Positions 28,252 through 37,642 are shown, counted from the stretch's first letter. The stretch: 64,000 bases of DNA from Photobacterium sanguinicancri (GCF_024346675.1 NZ_AP024850.1:2356001-2420000); one strand, 5' to 3'. Numbers and translations: made by a program. Notes: generated by a model from the letters alone, not told the origin.

Positions 28252-28407
28252 CTAGCGGAACAACTCAGAACCAAGGAAGAAAAGCGTTACTCCACCTAAG
28301 ACTACCAGCAGTAATTTAATAATCGTCTTTTGCTGAGTTTCATCAAGATACTTCACAGCAAGGAATGCGAGCAGTAGCAATGCAATAATAACGGCAATTT
28401 TTAGCAT
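28252..28407 (-). CDS. 51-residue small membrane protein
   Basis: ATG at 28407 with AGGAG nine bases upstream, stop TAG at 28252. The protein begins MLKIAVIIALLLLAFLAVKYL and has a second helix IIKLLLVVLGGVTLFFLGSELF, joined by the short polar loop DETQQKT: two membrane helices, a hairpin in the inner membrane. No named family recognised. The ribosome site and clean hydrophobic pattern support expression. It is followed by the ygiQ palindromic terminator, usable on this strand too. Confidence 0.75.
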   Translation of the reverse strand: MLKIAVIIALLLLAFLAVKYLDETQQKTIIKLLLVVLGGVTLFFLGSELFR

Positions 28408-28560
28408 TGGTGTGAACTCCTAAGTGTAGTGGCTGAGAGTCTGCTGGCGATCAAATATAAAATGGACGATAGAGTCTCAATATCTATTTAACGTAACACA
28501 AGCCCTTATCGTTCAACCCAACCTATATCAAGTTATTCCCCTAAGGTCACGGTTTGATCT

Positions 28561-29316
28561 TTAGATCTCAAACACTTGGTAATCTTTAAGTTGTGGGATC
28601 ACTTTTTGTACTTCTTGTTCTTCTTGCGCTAACCCTTTCATTGAATCGCACAGGTCATTCGCTTTTACTGCCATTTCACCTGAACGCGAGCGGATCCGTT
28701 CTTCTAAACGCGCTTTAAGATCAGAAAATTTAGTTTGGACCTCAGAAAAGCTCAAATCTCCTTCTTTCATCTCAGCTGACAGTGCCGCGAACATTGCCGA
28801 TGCTGATTCAAGGCTTACATGCTTTAACGCTTGTTCAAACTCACCCTTCCAGCTGGTATCCATTTCGTCAAACAAGTTTTCAGGCATAACAAACTCCCCG
28901 TCTGGGTAAAATTTGTCATTCGCTTTTGCTGCGTAGTCATCAATCAGACTCTGCACTTTGGCAAAGGATTCTTTAGAGTCAAAATCAGCCGATACTTCAT
29001 CGAGCACATCATTTGCTACACCCACACCGTCTTTTGCTAAATCAGCCATCTTAGGTAAATTATCTTTTACCGATTGCGTATAAGCATCTAACGCACGCTG
29101 CTGCATCGCATTTAAATCAAGCTGCTTACCGTTAATGAATACGTTGTTGTTTTCATCTATAAGCAATTTTGGCTGACCACTTTCGTAAATCGATACTTGT
29201 TCGCCCGCAATACGCACTTCATGCTGAACATCGACAGGACAACTTTTTGCTTGCACTGCTGATACCGCACTGAATGAAGCGGCTAAAGCGGTAAATGCTA
29301 AGACTGACTTTTTCAT
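28561..29316 (-). CDS. yggN: DUF2884 (YggN-like) periplasmic protein
   Basis: 251 residues from MKKSVLAFT; a longer frame to 29436 exists but lacks a signal peptide at its start. The signal peptide ends near VQAKS. The mature part has the YggN pattern CPVDVQHEVRIAGEQVSIYESGQPKLLIDENNNVFINGKQLDLN, followed by a charged helical region and a Cys pair (C at the mature N terminus, C in KANDLCDSM). Function unknown; periplasmic by its signal. Confidence 0.85.
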   Translation of the reverse strand: MKKSVLAFTALAASFSAVSAVQAKSCPVDVQHEVRIAGEQVSIYESGQPKLLIDENNNVFINGKQLDLNAMQQRALDAYTQSVKDNLPKMADLAKDGVGVANDVLDEVSADFDSKESFAKVQSLIDDYAAKANDKFYPDGEFVMPENLFDEMDTSWKGEFEQALKHVSLESASAMFAALSAEMKEGDLSFSEVQTKFSDLKARLEERIRSRSGEMAVKANDLCDSMKGLAQEEQEVQKVIPQLKDYQVFEI

Positions 29317-29455
29317 TTCTATTGAATAACCTTTACGATTAATTATGCCCTCACTATACCGTTTAGCTTCAGCAACAGCTAGTTTCGGCACTTTGCTTTG
29401 TTTTTCAGCAACAAAAAGGTAAGCTTGAAAAGTCACTCATCAAAATGGATTCATT

Positions 29456-29935
29456 GTGGAAAAAGTCGCTATTTTTGTCGATGTGCAAAACATCTATTAC
29501 ACGGTAAAAGAAAAATACCACTGTAACTTCGATTACAACGCATTTTGGGCTGAAGCAACCCAAGGGCGAGAAGTCGTGGCGGCCTATGCTTATGCAATTC
29601 ACCGTGGCGATGAAAAACAGCGTCAGTTCCAAAATATCTTGCGCGGCATTGGCTTTGAAGTGAAATTAAAGCCTTTCATCCAACGTAGTGATGGTTCCGC
29701 TAAAGGAGACTGGGATGTAGGCATTACGCTGGATGTTGTAGAACACGCACCTGACGTTGACCGCGTTATTCTTCTATCCGGTGATGGTGATTTCGATTTA
29801 TTGGTTGATAAAGTACAAACCAAATTCGGAGCAAGTGTGGAAATATATGGTGTACCCGGCTTAACGGCTACATCATTACAAAACACTGCCCACTTCTATC
29901 GTGAGATTGAGCAAACACTGCTGCTTGGTCGATAA
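29456..29935 (+). CDS. NYN-domain (LabA/DUF88-like) protein
   Basis: 159 residues starting at GTG. The fold is the PIN-like NYN domain: the acidic residues expected at its metal site are visible in FVDVQNIYY (start), KGDWDVGITLDVV (middle) and LLSGDGDFDLLVDKV (late). Such proteins are putative endoribonucleases; no target is known here. No clear ribosome site. Divergent from yggN, single gene. Confidence 0.88.
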   Translation: MEKVAIFVDVQNIYYTVKEKYHCNFDYNAFWAEATQGREVVAAYAYAIHRGDEKQRQFQNILRGIGFEVKLKPFIQRSDGSAKGDWDVGITLDVVEHAPDVDRVILLSGDGDFDLLVDKVQTKFGASVEIYGVPGLTATSLQNTAHFYREIEQTLLLGR

Positions 29936-29942
29936 CGTAAAA

Positions 29943-29971
29943 CGCCCAATGCGACAACTTCACATTGGGCG
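29943..29971 (-). terminator. terminator of the CDF-like gene
   Basis: CGCCCAATG, 11-base loop, CATTGGGCG. The T-run lies on the minus-strand side (TTTTACG), so it ends the gene at 30023; it lies just behind the NYN stop and may help there too. Confidence 0.7.
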
Positions 29972-30022
29972 CTTACCATACATTTATTTTCTGCACTTCT
30001 TTCTCTCTGCTAATACCCCTTA

Positions 30023-30703
30023 TTAGGCAGTAATGCTTATCTGGCGAGTAGCTTGTATCTGCTTAAGCGCACCCCATGTCATTTTTAACGGTACAATCAC
30101 AAAATAGACTGAAGCGATAATCACCATCACGGGATCGGCATACGGTGCAAAGTGAGCATACGATGACATTTTCAAACCAGTCGCGATTGTAAAACCAATT
30201 AATACAGCACCACTTATCACGGTATCCATCAACCATTGCTTAGACTCCGCATCCACCAACGCAGACTCCGCTTTACCACTGTAAACTGCCATCACTTTAT
30301 AGTTAATGAAACAACCAACAACGTTAACCACACCAAAGACTAAAGCGATACCCGTATCTATATTACGGCCCCCCATAAAAATGGCTTCGACTGCGGCATA
30401 AAAAGACACCAAACACATAATAGTGATCACCATACCTTTAAAGGCAATCACACCAGACTCAACTTGCTGAGAATGCGTTACCGAGTGTGCTGTTTTCTGT
30501 GTGGTTTTATCACGGTGTAAATACGCAGCAGCGGCTAAAGAGACCAGTGTTAGCGCTAAGCTGACAAATGAATACGCACCATCGAAAACAATAACTAAAG
30601 AGCCAAGCCACAAACCAAGGGCGATCCCCATAACGGCAAAAAGGAATGATGATAACGTTGAAAACTGAAGTAACTTACGCTCTAGTTGGATATTGCATGA
30701 CAT
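30023..30703 (-). CDS. cation-diffusion-facilitator-like membrane protein
   Basis: About 226 residues from the ATG at 30703, which has GAGG close upstream. A frame reaching 30766 is possible, but it has no ribosome site and would translate through an operator-like repeat. Six membrane helices resemble the CDF/ZT domain (LERKLLQFSTLSSFLFAVMGIALGLWLGSLVIVFDGAYSFVS). The family's metal-site D-X3-D appears only partly (FDGAYS; VDAESKQWLMDTV), and there is no cytoplasmic C-terminal domain. Metal transport is therefore uncertain. Divergent from a LysR gene that probably regulates it. Confidence 0.75.
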   Translation of the reverse strand: MSCNIQLERKLLQFSTLSSFLFAVMGIALGLWLGSLVIVFDGAYSFVSLALTLVSLAAAAYLHRDKTTQKTAHSVTHSQQVESGVIAFKGMVITIMCLVSFYAAVEAIFMGGRNIDTGIALVFGVVNVVGCFINYKVMAVYSGKAESALVDAESKQWLMDTVISGAVLIGFTIATGLKMSSYAHFAPYADPVMVIIASVYFVIVPLKMTWGALKQIQATRQISITA

Positions 30704-30718
30704 ATAAACCTCGATAAT

Positions 30719-30735
30719 CGACAGCTTTTTCGTCG
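30719..30735. promoter_or_regulatory. 17-bp inverted repeat, copy 1
   Basis: CGACAGCTTTTTCGTCG: CGAC and GTCG arms. It is 14 of 17 identical to the copy at 30803, 84 bases away, about eight helical turns. Confidence 0.45.
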
Positions 30736-30802
30736 ATATATACTCTTCTTTTGTAATCCACTTCATATTAACGCGGCTGACGTTATTGCTACAATCTCTC
30801 AG

Positions 30803-30819
30803 CGACGATTTTTTCGTCG
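30803..30819. promoter_or_regulatory. 17-bp inverted repeat, copy 2
   Basis: CGACGATTTTTTCGTCG: CGACGA and TCGTCG arms. With copy 1 it occupies the divergent promoter region and is a candidate operator of the LysR protein. Confidence 0.5.
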
Positions 30820-30865
30820 GATAATATTTAAGCTATATCAGAGTAATATTGACGAGACCCTCACA

Positions 30866-31756
30866 ATGAAAATATCCCAAGTGGAAATGTTTCTTCATGC
30901 CAGCCAAACAGGCTCTATAAGCGAGGCCGCTCGAAAACTTGGCAAGAGCCGTACGACAGTGAGCGCGGCTTTAAGCGCACTCGAAGATGATTTAGGGGTA
31001 AAACTACTGACACGTACTGGTAATCGTATTTTACTGACCGACATTGGCCAAACTGTCGCGAACGATTGTGTTCGACTAGCCATGATAGCCAATGAAATTA
31101 AGACCAAATGCACTCAACATATTGAAGGAGTTGAATCGGCCATTCGTATCGCCCGTGACGATGCACTACCAGAATCACTGTGGCGAGATTTGATCAAGCA
31201 ACTGAAACACACCTTCCCCAAAACCAGCTTGTCTGTGTATGTTGCCCCTCCGCCTGAATTGGAGAACTTGGTTGAACAAAACATTGTTGATGTCGCGTAT
31301 GGTTTATTACCCGCTAATCATCGTGCACCTCGATTACACCATGTCGATTTAGGGCAAATCAGGATGATGTCGGTTGCCCATAAAGATCACCCGTTAAGCC
31401 AATTACGAAAAGTGCACAGTGCAGATTTAGAGCGTTATACCGAAATTGCTTTAGCTTATATTGATGATGAAAGCCTGAAAGCGGTATCACCAAAATCAAC
31501 TAACTACATTGCACTGGCCTTTTATGAATACTTACGAAATGCTGTTGTAGACGGTACAGGCTGGTCTTACGTCCCTGATTTACTCATTAAAGATCGGTTA
31601 CGTGACGGTACGGTGAAAGTCATCAAACATAACCGAGCAATGAGCTGGCAGCCTTATGGTGAAATAGTCGAACAAGAATCACGCCGCGGTGCTGTTATCC
31701 AATGGCTATCAGATCAGCTAGAAGACTACCTATTCGATCACTCTGGAGCAGAATAG
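30866..31756 (+). CDS. LysR-family regulator, divergent from the CDF-like gene
   Basis: 296 residues. N-terminal helix-turn-helix MKISQVEMFLHASQTGSISEAARKLGKSRTTVSAALSALE, with the arginine-rich recognition helix GKSRTTVSAAL. The effector domain has no features tying it to a known ligand. Two near-identical inverted repeats upstream are its likely sites. It may sense whatever the divergent transporter moves. Confidence 0.85.
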   Translation: MKISQVEMFLHASQTGSISEAARKLGKSRTTVSAALSALEDDLGVKLLTRTGNRILLTDIGQTVANDCVRLAMIANEIKTKCTQHIEGVESAIRIARDDALPESLWRDLIKQLKHTFPKTSLSVYVAPPPELENLVEQNIVDVAYGLLPANHRAPRLHHVDLGQIRMMSVAHKDHPLSQLRKVHSADLERYTEIALAYIDDESLKAVSPKSTNYIALAFYEYLRNAVVDGTGWSYVPDLLIKDRLRDGTVKVIKHNRAMSWQPYGEIVEQESRRGAVIQWLSDQLEDYLFDHSGAE

Positions 31757-31911
31757 CGCATCTTTATATTGCGTCATGTCTCTTAATTGAAACATGCCTA
31801 TGCCACCTTAGACCTATACTTTAGCGACGCGTAAGCATTAATTTGCCATTGATAGGCACTTATTTGCGCTAATTTTCCAATGGTATTGTTGGGTTCGTAA
31901 GGGGATAAAGT

Positions 31912-32604
31912 ATGTTTAAAAAGCTAGTAGCGGAGTTTATTGGCACATTTTGGTTAGTACTTGGAGGCTGTGGTAGTGCAGTATTAGCTGCCGCTTTTCC
32001 TGATGTCGGCATTGGCTTACTCGGGGTATCACTTGCCTTTGGTTTAACGGTTGTCACTATGGCTTATGCTATTGGCCATATTTCGGGTTGTCACCTCAAC
32101 CCTGCAGTCACTGTTGGGCTATGGTCGGGCGGTCGCTTTCCCGTAGCTGATGTTGTTCCTTATATCTTATCCCAAGTACTTGGTGCCATTGTGGGCGCTT
32201 ATGTACTCTATGTTATTGCCAGCGGCCAAGCTGGATTTGACTTAGCAGGGGGACTCGCATCTAACGGTTATGGTGAGCATTCACCCGGTGGTTACAGTTT
32301 ACTTTCAGGTTTTGTGACTGAATTTGTTATGACTTTTATGTTTTTGATTGTCATCTTAGGTGCCACCCACAAACTGGCAACACCAGGTATGGCAGGACTT
32401 GCGATTGGTTTAGCGCTCACACTGATTCACTTAATCAGTATCCCTGTGACAAATACTTCCGTAAACCCAGCACGTAGTACTGGCCCTGCGTTATTAGTTG
32501 GCGATTGGGCAGTGTCGCAGCTGTGGTTATTCTGGCTAGCACCTTTACTTGGCGCGCTAGTTGCGGGGATAGTTTATCGTTGGTTGAGTCCGCAAGAAGA
32601 CTAA
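31912..32604 (+). CDS. aqpZ: aquaporin Z
   Basis: 230 residues, six membrane helices and two NPA boxes (N63 in HLNPAVT, N185 in VNPARS). The selectivity filter fits a water channel: His in [21 protein letters not shown], with Thr and Arg following, as in E. coli AqpZ. It lets water cross the inner membrane in osmotic change. AAGGGG lies before the ATG. Single gene. The loop before the first NPA reads ISGCH where E. coli has ISGGH. Confidence 0.94.
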   Translation: MFKKLVAEFIGTFWLVLGGCGSAVLAAAFPDVGIGLLGVSLAFGLTVVTMAYAIGHISGCHLNPAVTVGLWSGGRFPVADVVPYILSQVLGAIVGAYVLYVIASGQAGFDLAGGLASNGYGEHSPGGYSLLSGFVTEFVMTFMFLIVILGATHKLATPGMAGLAIGLALTLIHLISIPVTNTSVNPARSTGPALLVGDWAVSQLWLFWLAPLLGALVAGIVYRWLSPQED

Positions 32605-32673
32605 AAAACTAATATCAAAAACCAAATACCAAATACCAAGGTAAGACAAAAGTAAGGCGAAAAAAACAAACAA

Positions 32674-32695
32674 AAGCCGCGAAATATCGCGGCTT
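32674..32695 (-). terminator. terminator of ydiJ
   Basis: AAGCCGCGA, loop aata, TCGCGGCTT. On the minus strand it is followed by TTGTTTGTTTTTTT. It may also serve aqpZ. Confidence 0.75.
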
Positions 32696-32762
32696 ATACT
32701 TATCTTAGCAATTCAATTTTTCGACTGTTATACCCGTAATCTTTTTATATTTAACTCTGCGA

Positions 32763-35700
32763 TTAAGGTACTAGCTGCAATAGTGCTTGAACAGGATGCT
32801 TCAACTTGCGGTGCTCAAAACGTTTAACTTGGCTTCGACACGAATAACCTGTGACTAAACAGCGTTCAGGATCACGCAGAGCTAGGTTTTTCTGCCAACT
32901 GAGCTCATACACGCCTTTAGACATTTCAAGCTTGTCTTTCTCATGGCCAAATGTTCCTGCCATACCACAACAACCCACTGGCACAGTTTCTAGTACCGCC
33001 CCAAAATGAGTAAAGATAGCACCCCACTCTTTCTCTGCATTGGGTAATTTAGTTTTCTCGGTACAGTGTGCAAAGAGGTGCCAAGGTTCCGATTTTTCGG
33101 CCGCTTTTTGCTTTTGCAATTCAGGTAATAGCGGTAACAGCCATTCATGGGCGGTTAATACAGCAAAGTCACCTCGCTGATCAGCAAGCACTTCATTGTA
33201 TTCATCGCGATAACAAAGCACTAAAGCAGGATCAACGCCAACCAGAGGTATATTTAGTGCTGATAGTTGATTCAAAAACTCAGCGGTATTTTTTGCCGTT
33301 TTAGCAAACTGACGTAAGAAACCTTTCACATGCTGCGCTTTACCATTCGGTTTAAACGGTACAATAATTGGCTTCTTACCTAGCTTTTCAGCCAACAGTA
33401 CGAAATCGCTGACAACATCTGCATCGTAGAAAGAGGTGAACGGATCCTGCACTATTAATACATAGTGCTGACGCTCTTGAGCTGATAGCGCTTGTAACCA
33501 AGTAAGATCAAAACGTGTCGCCTGATGACCATCTAACCTTTCTTGCAACGTCGGTACAGACAATGCAGGCATATCTACATAGCCAATCGTTTTTGCCGTT
33601 AACGATTGTGACCATTGTGGGCGCATCACCGCATTAAATAATGCAGGGGCTTTTGCCATGAGCGGTAAATAGCTTTCAACATACGCCACTAAGTAATCTT
33701 TGGCCGGACGTTGATAACGGCTGTAATACATATGCATAAAGCGCGAGCGAAAGCTCGGTACATCAACTTTGATCGGACATTGGCTCGCACACGCTTTACA
33801 CGCTAAGCAGCCATTCATTGCTTCCATCACTTCATGTGAATAATCGTAAGCGGCGCGTTGACTACCGTAGGTGTTTTTTAGCCTATCTATAATTTGTTTG
33901 ATCGTCGGCGTCGTTGTTAGCAGCTTCTGCTCTAACACAAGAGGGTCAATGCCTTGTTCAGCAAGCTGACGTAACCATTCACGCACTAAGCCAGCACGGC
34001 CTTTGGGGGAATGACGGCGATCAGCACTGATCTTCATCGATGGACACATAGGTGAACTGGTATCGTAATTGAAGCACAAGCCATTACCATTACATTCCAT
34101 CGCCTGCTTAAAGCTATCACGTGTTTTTACTGGGATCTGTCGATCATAAAAACCACGTTTCACACCATCCACTTTCACAAGCTCTGCATCACTCTCAATG
34201 GGCGTACAAATTTTGCCTGGGTTCATGCGATTATCAGGATCAAACGCCGCTTTTATTCGACGCAGTTCAGTAAATAATTCATCGCCAAAAAATTCAGGGC
34301 CATATTCAGAACGGAAACCTTTTCCGTGTTCGCCCCACATCAAACCGCCATATTTAGCCACCAGCGCAACCACTTGATCAGAAATGATTTTCATCAACAT
34401 CTCTTGCTCAGGATCACACATATCTAAAGCGGGACGAACATGTAAAACACCCGCATCAACATGACCAAACATGCCGTAATTCAATTGTTTCTCGTCCAAT
34501 AACTGACGAAATTCAGCAATGAAGTCGGCTAGATTTTCCGGTGGAACACAGGTGTCTTCTGCAAAAGCGATGGGCTTTTTCGCCCCTTTAGCAGCACCTA
34601 ATAGCCCCACCGCTTTTTTACGCATCGCATAAATTTTTTGAATGCTCGCAAGATCATCACAGACCTGGTAACCAATCAGGCCTTGCTCATTATTGGCAAT
34701 CAATACATCAAGGCGCTGGCAAAGTTCAGTGACTTGTTGTTGATTTTCAGCCACTGAGCTATTAGCAAATTCCACCATATTGATTCCCTGCATATCTTTG
34801 CCGGGGACATCAGTTAATAAATCACTTACCGTATGCCACACAATGTCTTGTTTGGCTAAATTCAACACGCGAGAATCCACGGTTTCTACCGATAAGGCAT
34901 TCGCCTCAACCATCATAGGCGCATTACGTAAGGCTGAATCAAAGCTATTGTATTTAATGTTCACCAAAGTACGCGCCTTTGGGATTGGGGTGATATTAAG
35001 CTTTGCTTCAGCAATAAAAGCTAATGACCCTTCAGCACCACATAGCAAGCGAGCAATATCGAACTGTGTAAGGTCATCATCGAACACATTTTTAAGATCG
35101 TACCCAGTCAGGAAGCGATTCAGCGGTGGGAATTTATCGATAATTTGAGGGCGTTTTTCACGACAAACCTGCTCACTCACTCGCTGTGCATTCGCGGCAA
35201 AGTTGTCGTCAGGTGAGCCAGCCTTGTCTGAAGATACAACTGGTGCCGTATTCAATACAGAACCATCAACCAGTACCGCCGTCAGAGACAAGACATGATC
35301 AGAGGTTTTGCCATATTTAAGCGAACCTTGACCAGATGCATCAGTATTAATCATACCGCCAATTGTGGCGCGATTACTGGTAGACAGATCGGGCGAGAAA
35401 AAATAGCCATGAGGGCGAAGTGCATCATTAAGCTGGTCTTTGATGACACCGGTTTGCACCCGTACCCAGCCTTCAACTGGGTTCACTTCCAAAATCTGGT
35501 TCATGTGGCGTGAAATATCCACCACAACCCCTTGAGTCAAAGACTGGCCGTTAGTGCCAGTGCCGCCACCGCGAGGAGAAAAAGAAACAGTACGAAAAAG
35601 TTCAGATGCACCAACTTTACCTATCAGTGATAAGTCGTCGATATTTGTAGGAAAAATAACGGCTTGTGGTAATTGCTGATAAACGCTGTTGTCAGTGGCT

Positions 35701-35822
35701 ACAGCGAGTCGGCTGGCGTAAGTGGTTTCAATATCACCAAGAAAACCAGCTTGGTCGAGTTCATTCAGGTAGTCCAGTACGACACTGTCGATACTGCTCT
35801 GAGTTGTCAGTGCGGGTAACAT
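32763..35822 (-). CDS. ydiJ: FAD/Fe-S D-2-hydroxyacid dehydrogenase, YdiJ-like
   Basis: 1019 residues, the length of E. coli YdiJ (1018), which is reported to be a D-2-hydroxyglutarate dehydrogenase. Domains in order: FAD-binding type 4 (SPRGGGTGTNGQSLTQG near residue 85), FAD-linked oxidase C-terminal domain (FGHVDAGVLHVRP), a [4Fe-4S] ferredoxin part (CLACKACASQCPIKVD), and a C-terminal CCG-type domain (VGCCGMAGTFGHEKDK). AAGGAG precedes the ATG. It likely oxidises a D-2-hydroxy acid and passes electrons onward. Single gene. Confidence 0.92.
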   Translation of the reverse strand: MLPALTTQSSIDSVVLDYLNELDQAGFLGDIETTYASRLAVATDNSVYQQLPQAVIFPTNIDDLSLIGKVGASELFRTVSFSPRGGGTGTNGQSLTQGVVVDISRHMNQILEVNPVEGWVRVQTGVIKDQLNDALRPHGYFFSPDLSTSNRATIGGMINTDASGQGSLKYGKTSDHVLSLTAVLVDGSVLNTAPVVSSDKAGSPDDNFAANAQRVSEQVCREKRPQIIDKFPPLNRFLTGYDLKNVFDDDLTQFDIARLLCGAEGSLAFIAEAKLNITPIPKARTLVNIKYNSFDSALRNAPMMVEANALSVETVDSRVLNLAKQDIVWHTVSDLLTDVPGKDMQGINMVEFANSSVAENQQQVTELCQRLDVLIANNEQGLIGYQVCDDLASIQKIYAMRKKAVGLLGAAKGAKKPIAFAEDTCVPPENLADFIAEFRQLLDEKQLNYGMFGHVDAGVLHVRPALDMCDPEQEMLMKIISDQVVALVAKYGGLMWGEHGKGFRSEYGPEFFGDELFTELRRIKAAFDPDNRMNPGKICTPIESDAELVKVDGVKRGFYDRQIPVKTRDSFKQAMECNGNGLCFNYDTSSPMCPSMKISADRRHSPKGRAGLVREWLRQLAEQGIDPLVLEQKLLTTTPTIKQIIDRLKNTYGSQRAAYDYSHEVMEAMNGCLACKACASQCPIKVDVPSFRSRFMHMYYSRYQRPAKDYLVAYVESYLPLMAKAPALFNAVMRPQWSQSLTAKTIGYVDMPALSVPTLQERLDGHQATRFDLTWLQALSAQERQHYVLIVQDPFTSFYDADVVSDFVLLAEKLGKKPIIVPFKPNGKAQHVKGFLRQFAKTAKNTAEFLNQLSALNIPLVGVDPALVLCYRDEYNEVLADQRGDFAVLTAHEWLLPLLPELQKQKAAEKSEPWHLFAHCTEKTKLPNAEKEWGAIFTHFGAVLETVPVGCCGMAGTFGHEKDKLEMSKGVYELSWQKNLALRDPERCLVTGYSCRSQVKRFEHRKLKHPVQALLQLVP

Positions 35823-35892
35823 TGCGCTCCTTTTCCAGTTTATTGCCGAATCCTACGGCATCTGGTTATCTCAATCATTATTCCCCCCACTG

Positions 35893-35927
35893 TACCTCAC
35901 GCTTTACGTAAACTAAAGCGTGAGGTA
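35893..35927 (-). terminator. strong hairpin behind the Nudix-PAP2 gene
   Basis: TACCTCACGCTTTA, loop cgtaaac, TAAAGCGTGAGGTA: 14 perfect pairs, eight bases after the stop codon at 35935. No T-run follows on either strand, so it may act as an mRNA 3' stabiliser or a protein site instead. Confidence 0.5.
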
Positions 35928-35934
35928 AGGCAGA

Positions 35935-37494
35935 TTATGCTACTAACTTAGTTGAAATTACTTTTCGGATCAGGGTTGTACCCGTTAAAAGCCAAATTCC
36001 TGCAAGAAAGCAGCCCAGAGAGCGTATAGATAACACGATTAAGCTAACGCTCGACTGGCAGGCAAACCAATTTGTTACCCAAGCAATCACGCCAGCTCCT
36101 AACGCAAATAATCCAGCGGTAAAGATAATTTGCCCCACCTTTAGTGGGCGCTTAAGCGGCTCCCAGCTCACATAATCCAAGCCTAAAAATATCCCGAGGA
36201 GAACAGAAAACAGATAAACATGGTCTGGCGCATGACTAAAACTAGCAATAAACCCAACAAACAAAGATAGCGATAACCAAAACCACTTACTCATAATACA
36301 GTCATCTAGGGCGTTGTTCTCTGCATTGAGCCACGCTATATAAATCGCCACCATACCAGTACCTAGAATTAAGCTTGCCATTGTATCGGTAATAAAATGT
36401 ACGCCATACCAGACGCGTGCGACAGCTTGTCCAAACGCAAGAAAATAAGCGACGGGCAATAATAAGAACATCACCAGTAAGCCACGTTTATGCGTTAAGT
36501 AGTACCATGCAAGCCCCCACAAAACCGTTGCTATTAACGTGTGTCCACTAGGAAAACTAAAACCATAGGCACTGGCTTGTTTTAATGCAGGCACAATATA
36601 AAACGGTCGCGGTGAACCGATACTTAATTTCAGCACCGAGGAAATAAAGGTAACGCTTAGCAAAATAATGGATAAACGCAATACACCTTTGGTACCAAAC
36701 ATAACGGCACTAACCACGAGTAGAAAAGCGATAAACCCAACTTCACCGGGCAAATTTAATACCGCGATTGTCGTCTCAAAAATAGATTGCTGAGTTTGTG
36801 GCCAGCTTTTAACCCAATGTTGAAATTGGCTAATAAGCTGTAATTCCAACTGATGAAGTAAGTTAACACGATCACTTAAATCAGAATAATAGTCGACCGC
36901 ACTTTCAGGTGTTACCGCCAACCATTTTTTTAATAACGGTTTATCGTTAGGAAAACGATAATCTGATGCTTTTAGCTCGTCAGGGCTAATAAGATAGACA
37001 CGGCGAACTTCTTTGCCAAAATGCTCAGCAAACCATGACTCGACTATTGCGAATCCTAACGAATCTTTGGTTGTCGATACAAGTATTGGATCTTGTGCAA
37101 CACAAGCATAAATTAGCGCTCGCTCTCGCTGCTGAATAAGGTGTGCTATCTCAACTTTTATCCCAGTTTCTTCCAATGCTTCACGAATCGCACTCTCTTC
37201 TGGTGTGGTGTTAGGCTCTATATAGCCGCCCGGCAGTGATATTTTCTTTGTTATGACTTCTGAAAGCATGACTAATTTATCATCAACGCGGATCACACAA
37301 ACAGCACCCACAACATGTTTATCAGCTTGCTCATTATTATTTACGTTAATCGAGTTAGCGCTTGAAATACCTGAGAGGCATAACAAAAACACACCAAGGA
37401 TCATTTTTACGATAACGTTTTGGATACCAACCACCTGCATTCCTACTTTCAGCCAACCTAAATACTCACACCTTCTTAATTGCGGCATTTTCAT
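35935..37494 (-). CDS. Nudix hydrolase fused to PAP2 membrane phosphatase
   Basis: 519 residues. After an N-terminal hydrophobic helix (about 31-46) comes a Nudix domain (about 60-195) with the box GGYIEPNTTPEESAIREALEETGI: the REALEETG core is intact, but the glutamate that normally follows G-X5 is Thr. From about 225 the chain is membrane-embedded PAP2 with all three motifs: KLSIGSPRP, PSGH, and RVWYGVHFITD. PAP2 enzymes dephosphorylate lipid phosphates or undecaprenyl diphosphate outside the membrane. If the first helix is a signal, the Nudix domain faces the periplasm too. The start is uncertain (37494, 37440 or 37404). Confidence 0.85.
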   Translation of the reverse strand: MKMPQLRRCEYLGWLKVGMQVVGIQNVIVKMILGVFLLCLSGISSANSINVNNNEQADKHVVGAVCVIRVDDKLVMLSEVITKKISLPGGYIEPNTTPEESAIREALEETGIKVEIAHLIQQRERALIYACVAQDPILVSTTKDSLGFAIVESWFAEHFGKEVRRVYLISPDELKASDYRFPNDKPLLKKWLAVTPESAVDYYSDLSDRVNLLHQLELQLISQFQHWVKSWPQTQQSIFETTIAVLNLPGEVGFIAFLLVVSAVMFGTKGVLRLSIILLSVTFISSVLKLSIGSPRPFYIVPALKQASAYGFSFPSGHTLIATVLWGLAWYYLTHKRGLLVMFLLLPVAYFLAFGQAVARVWYGVHFITDTMASLILGTGMVAIYIAWLNAENNALDDCIMSKWFWLSLSLFVGFIASFSHAPDHVYLFSVLLGIFLGLDYVSWEPLKRPLKVGQIIFTAGLFALGAGVIAWVTNWFACQSSVSLIVLSIRSLGCFLAGIWLLTGTTLIRKVISTKLVA

Positions 37495-37585
37495 ACAATT
37501 AATTAAATGGTGAGTTTAATAAAATTAACAATATATGGAATAGCGACTAATAAAAAGAATATTCCTTTAAAAGCCGCATAAAACA

Positions 37586-37605
37586 AAACCCTCTAGTGAG
37601 GGTTT
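37586..37605 (-). terminator. terminator of the gabD-like gene
   Basis: AAACCCTC, loop tagt, GAGGGTTT, then TTGTTTTAT on the minus strand. Confidence 0.75.
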
Positions 37606-37642
37606 ATTTATCATCACTGAAAAGGTGACAGAGTAACAGTGA

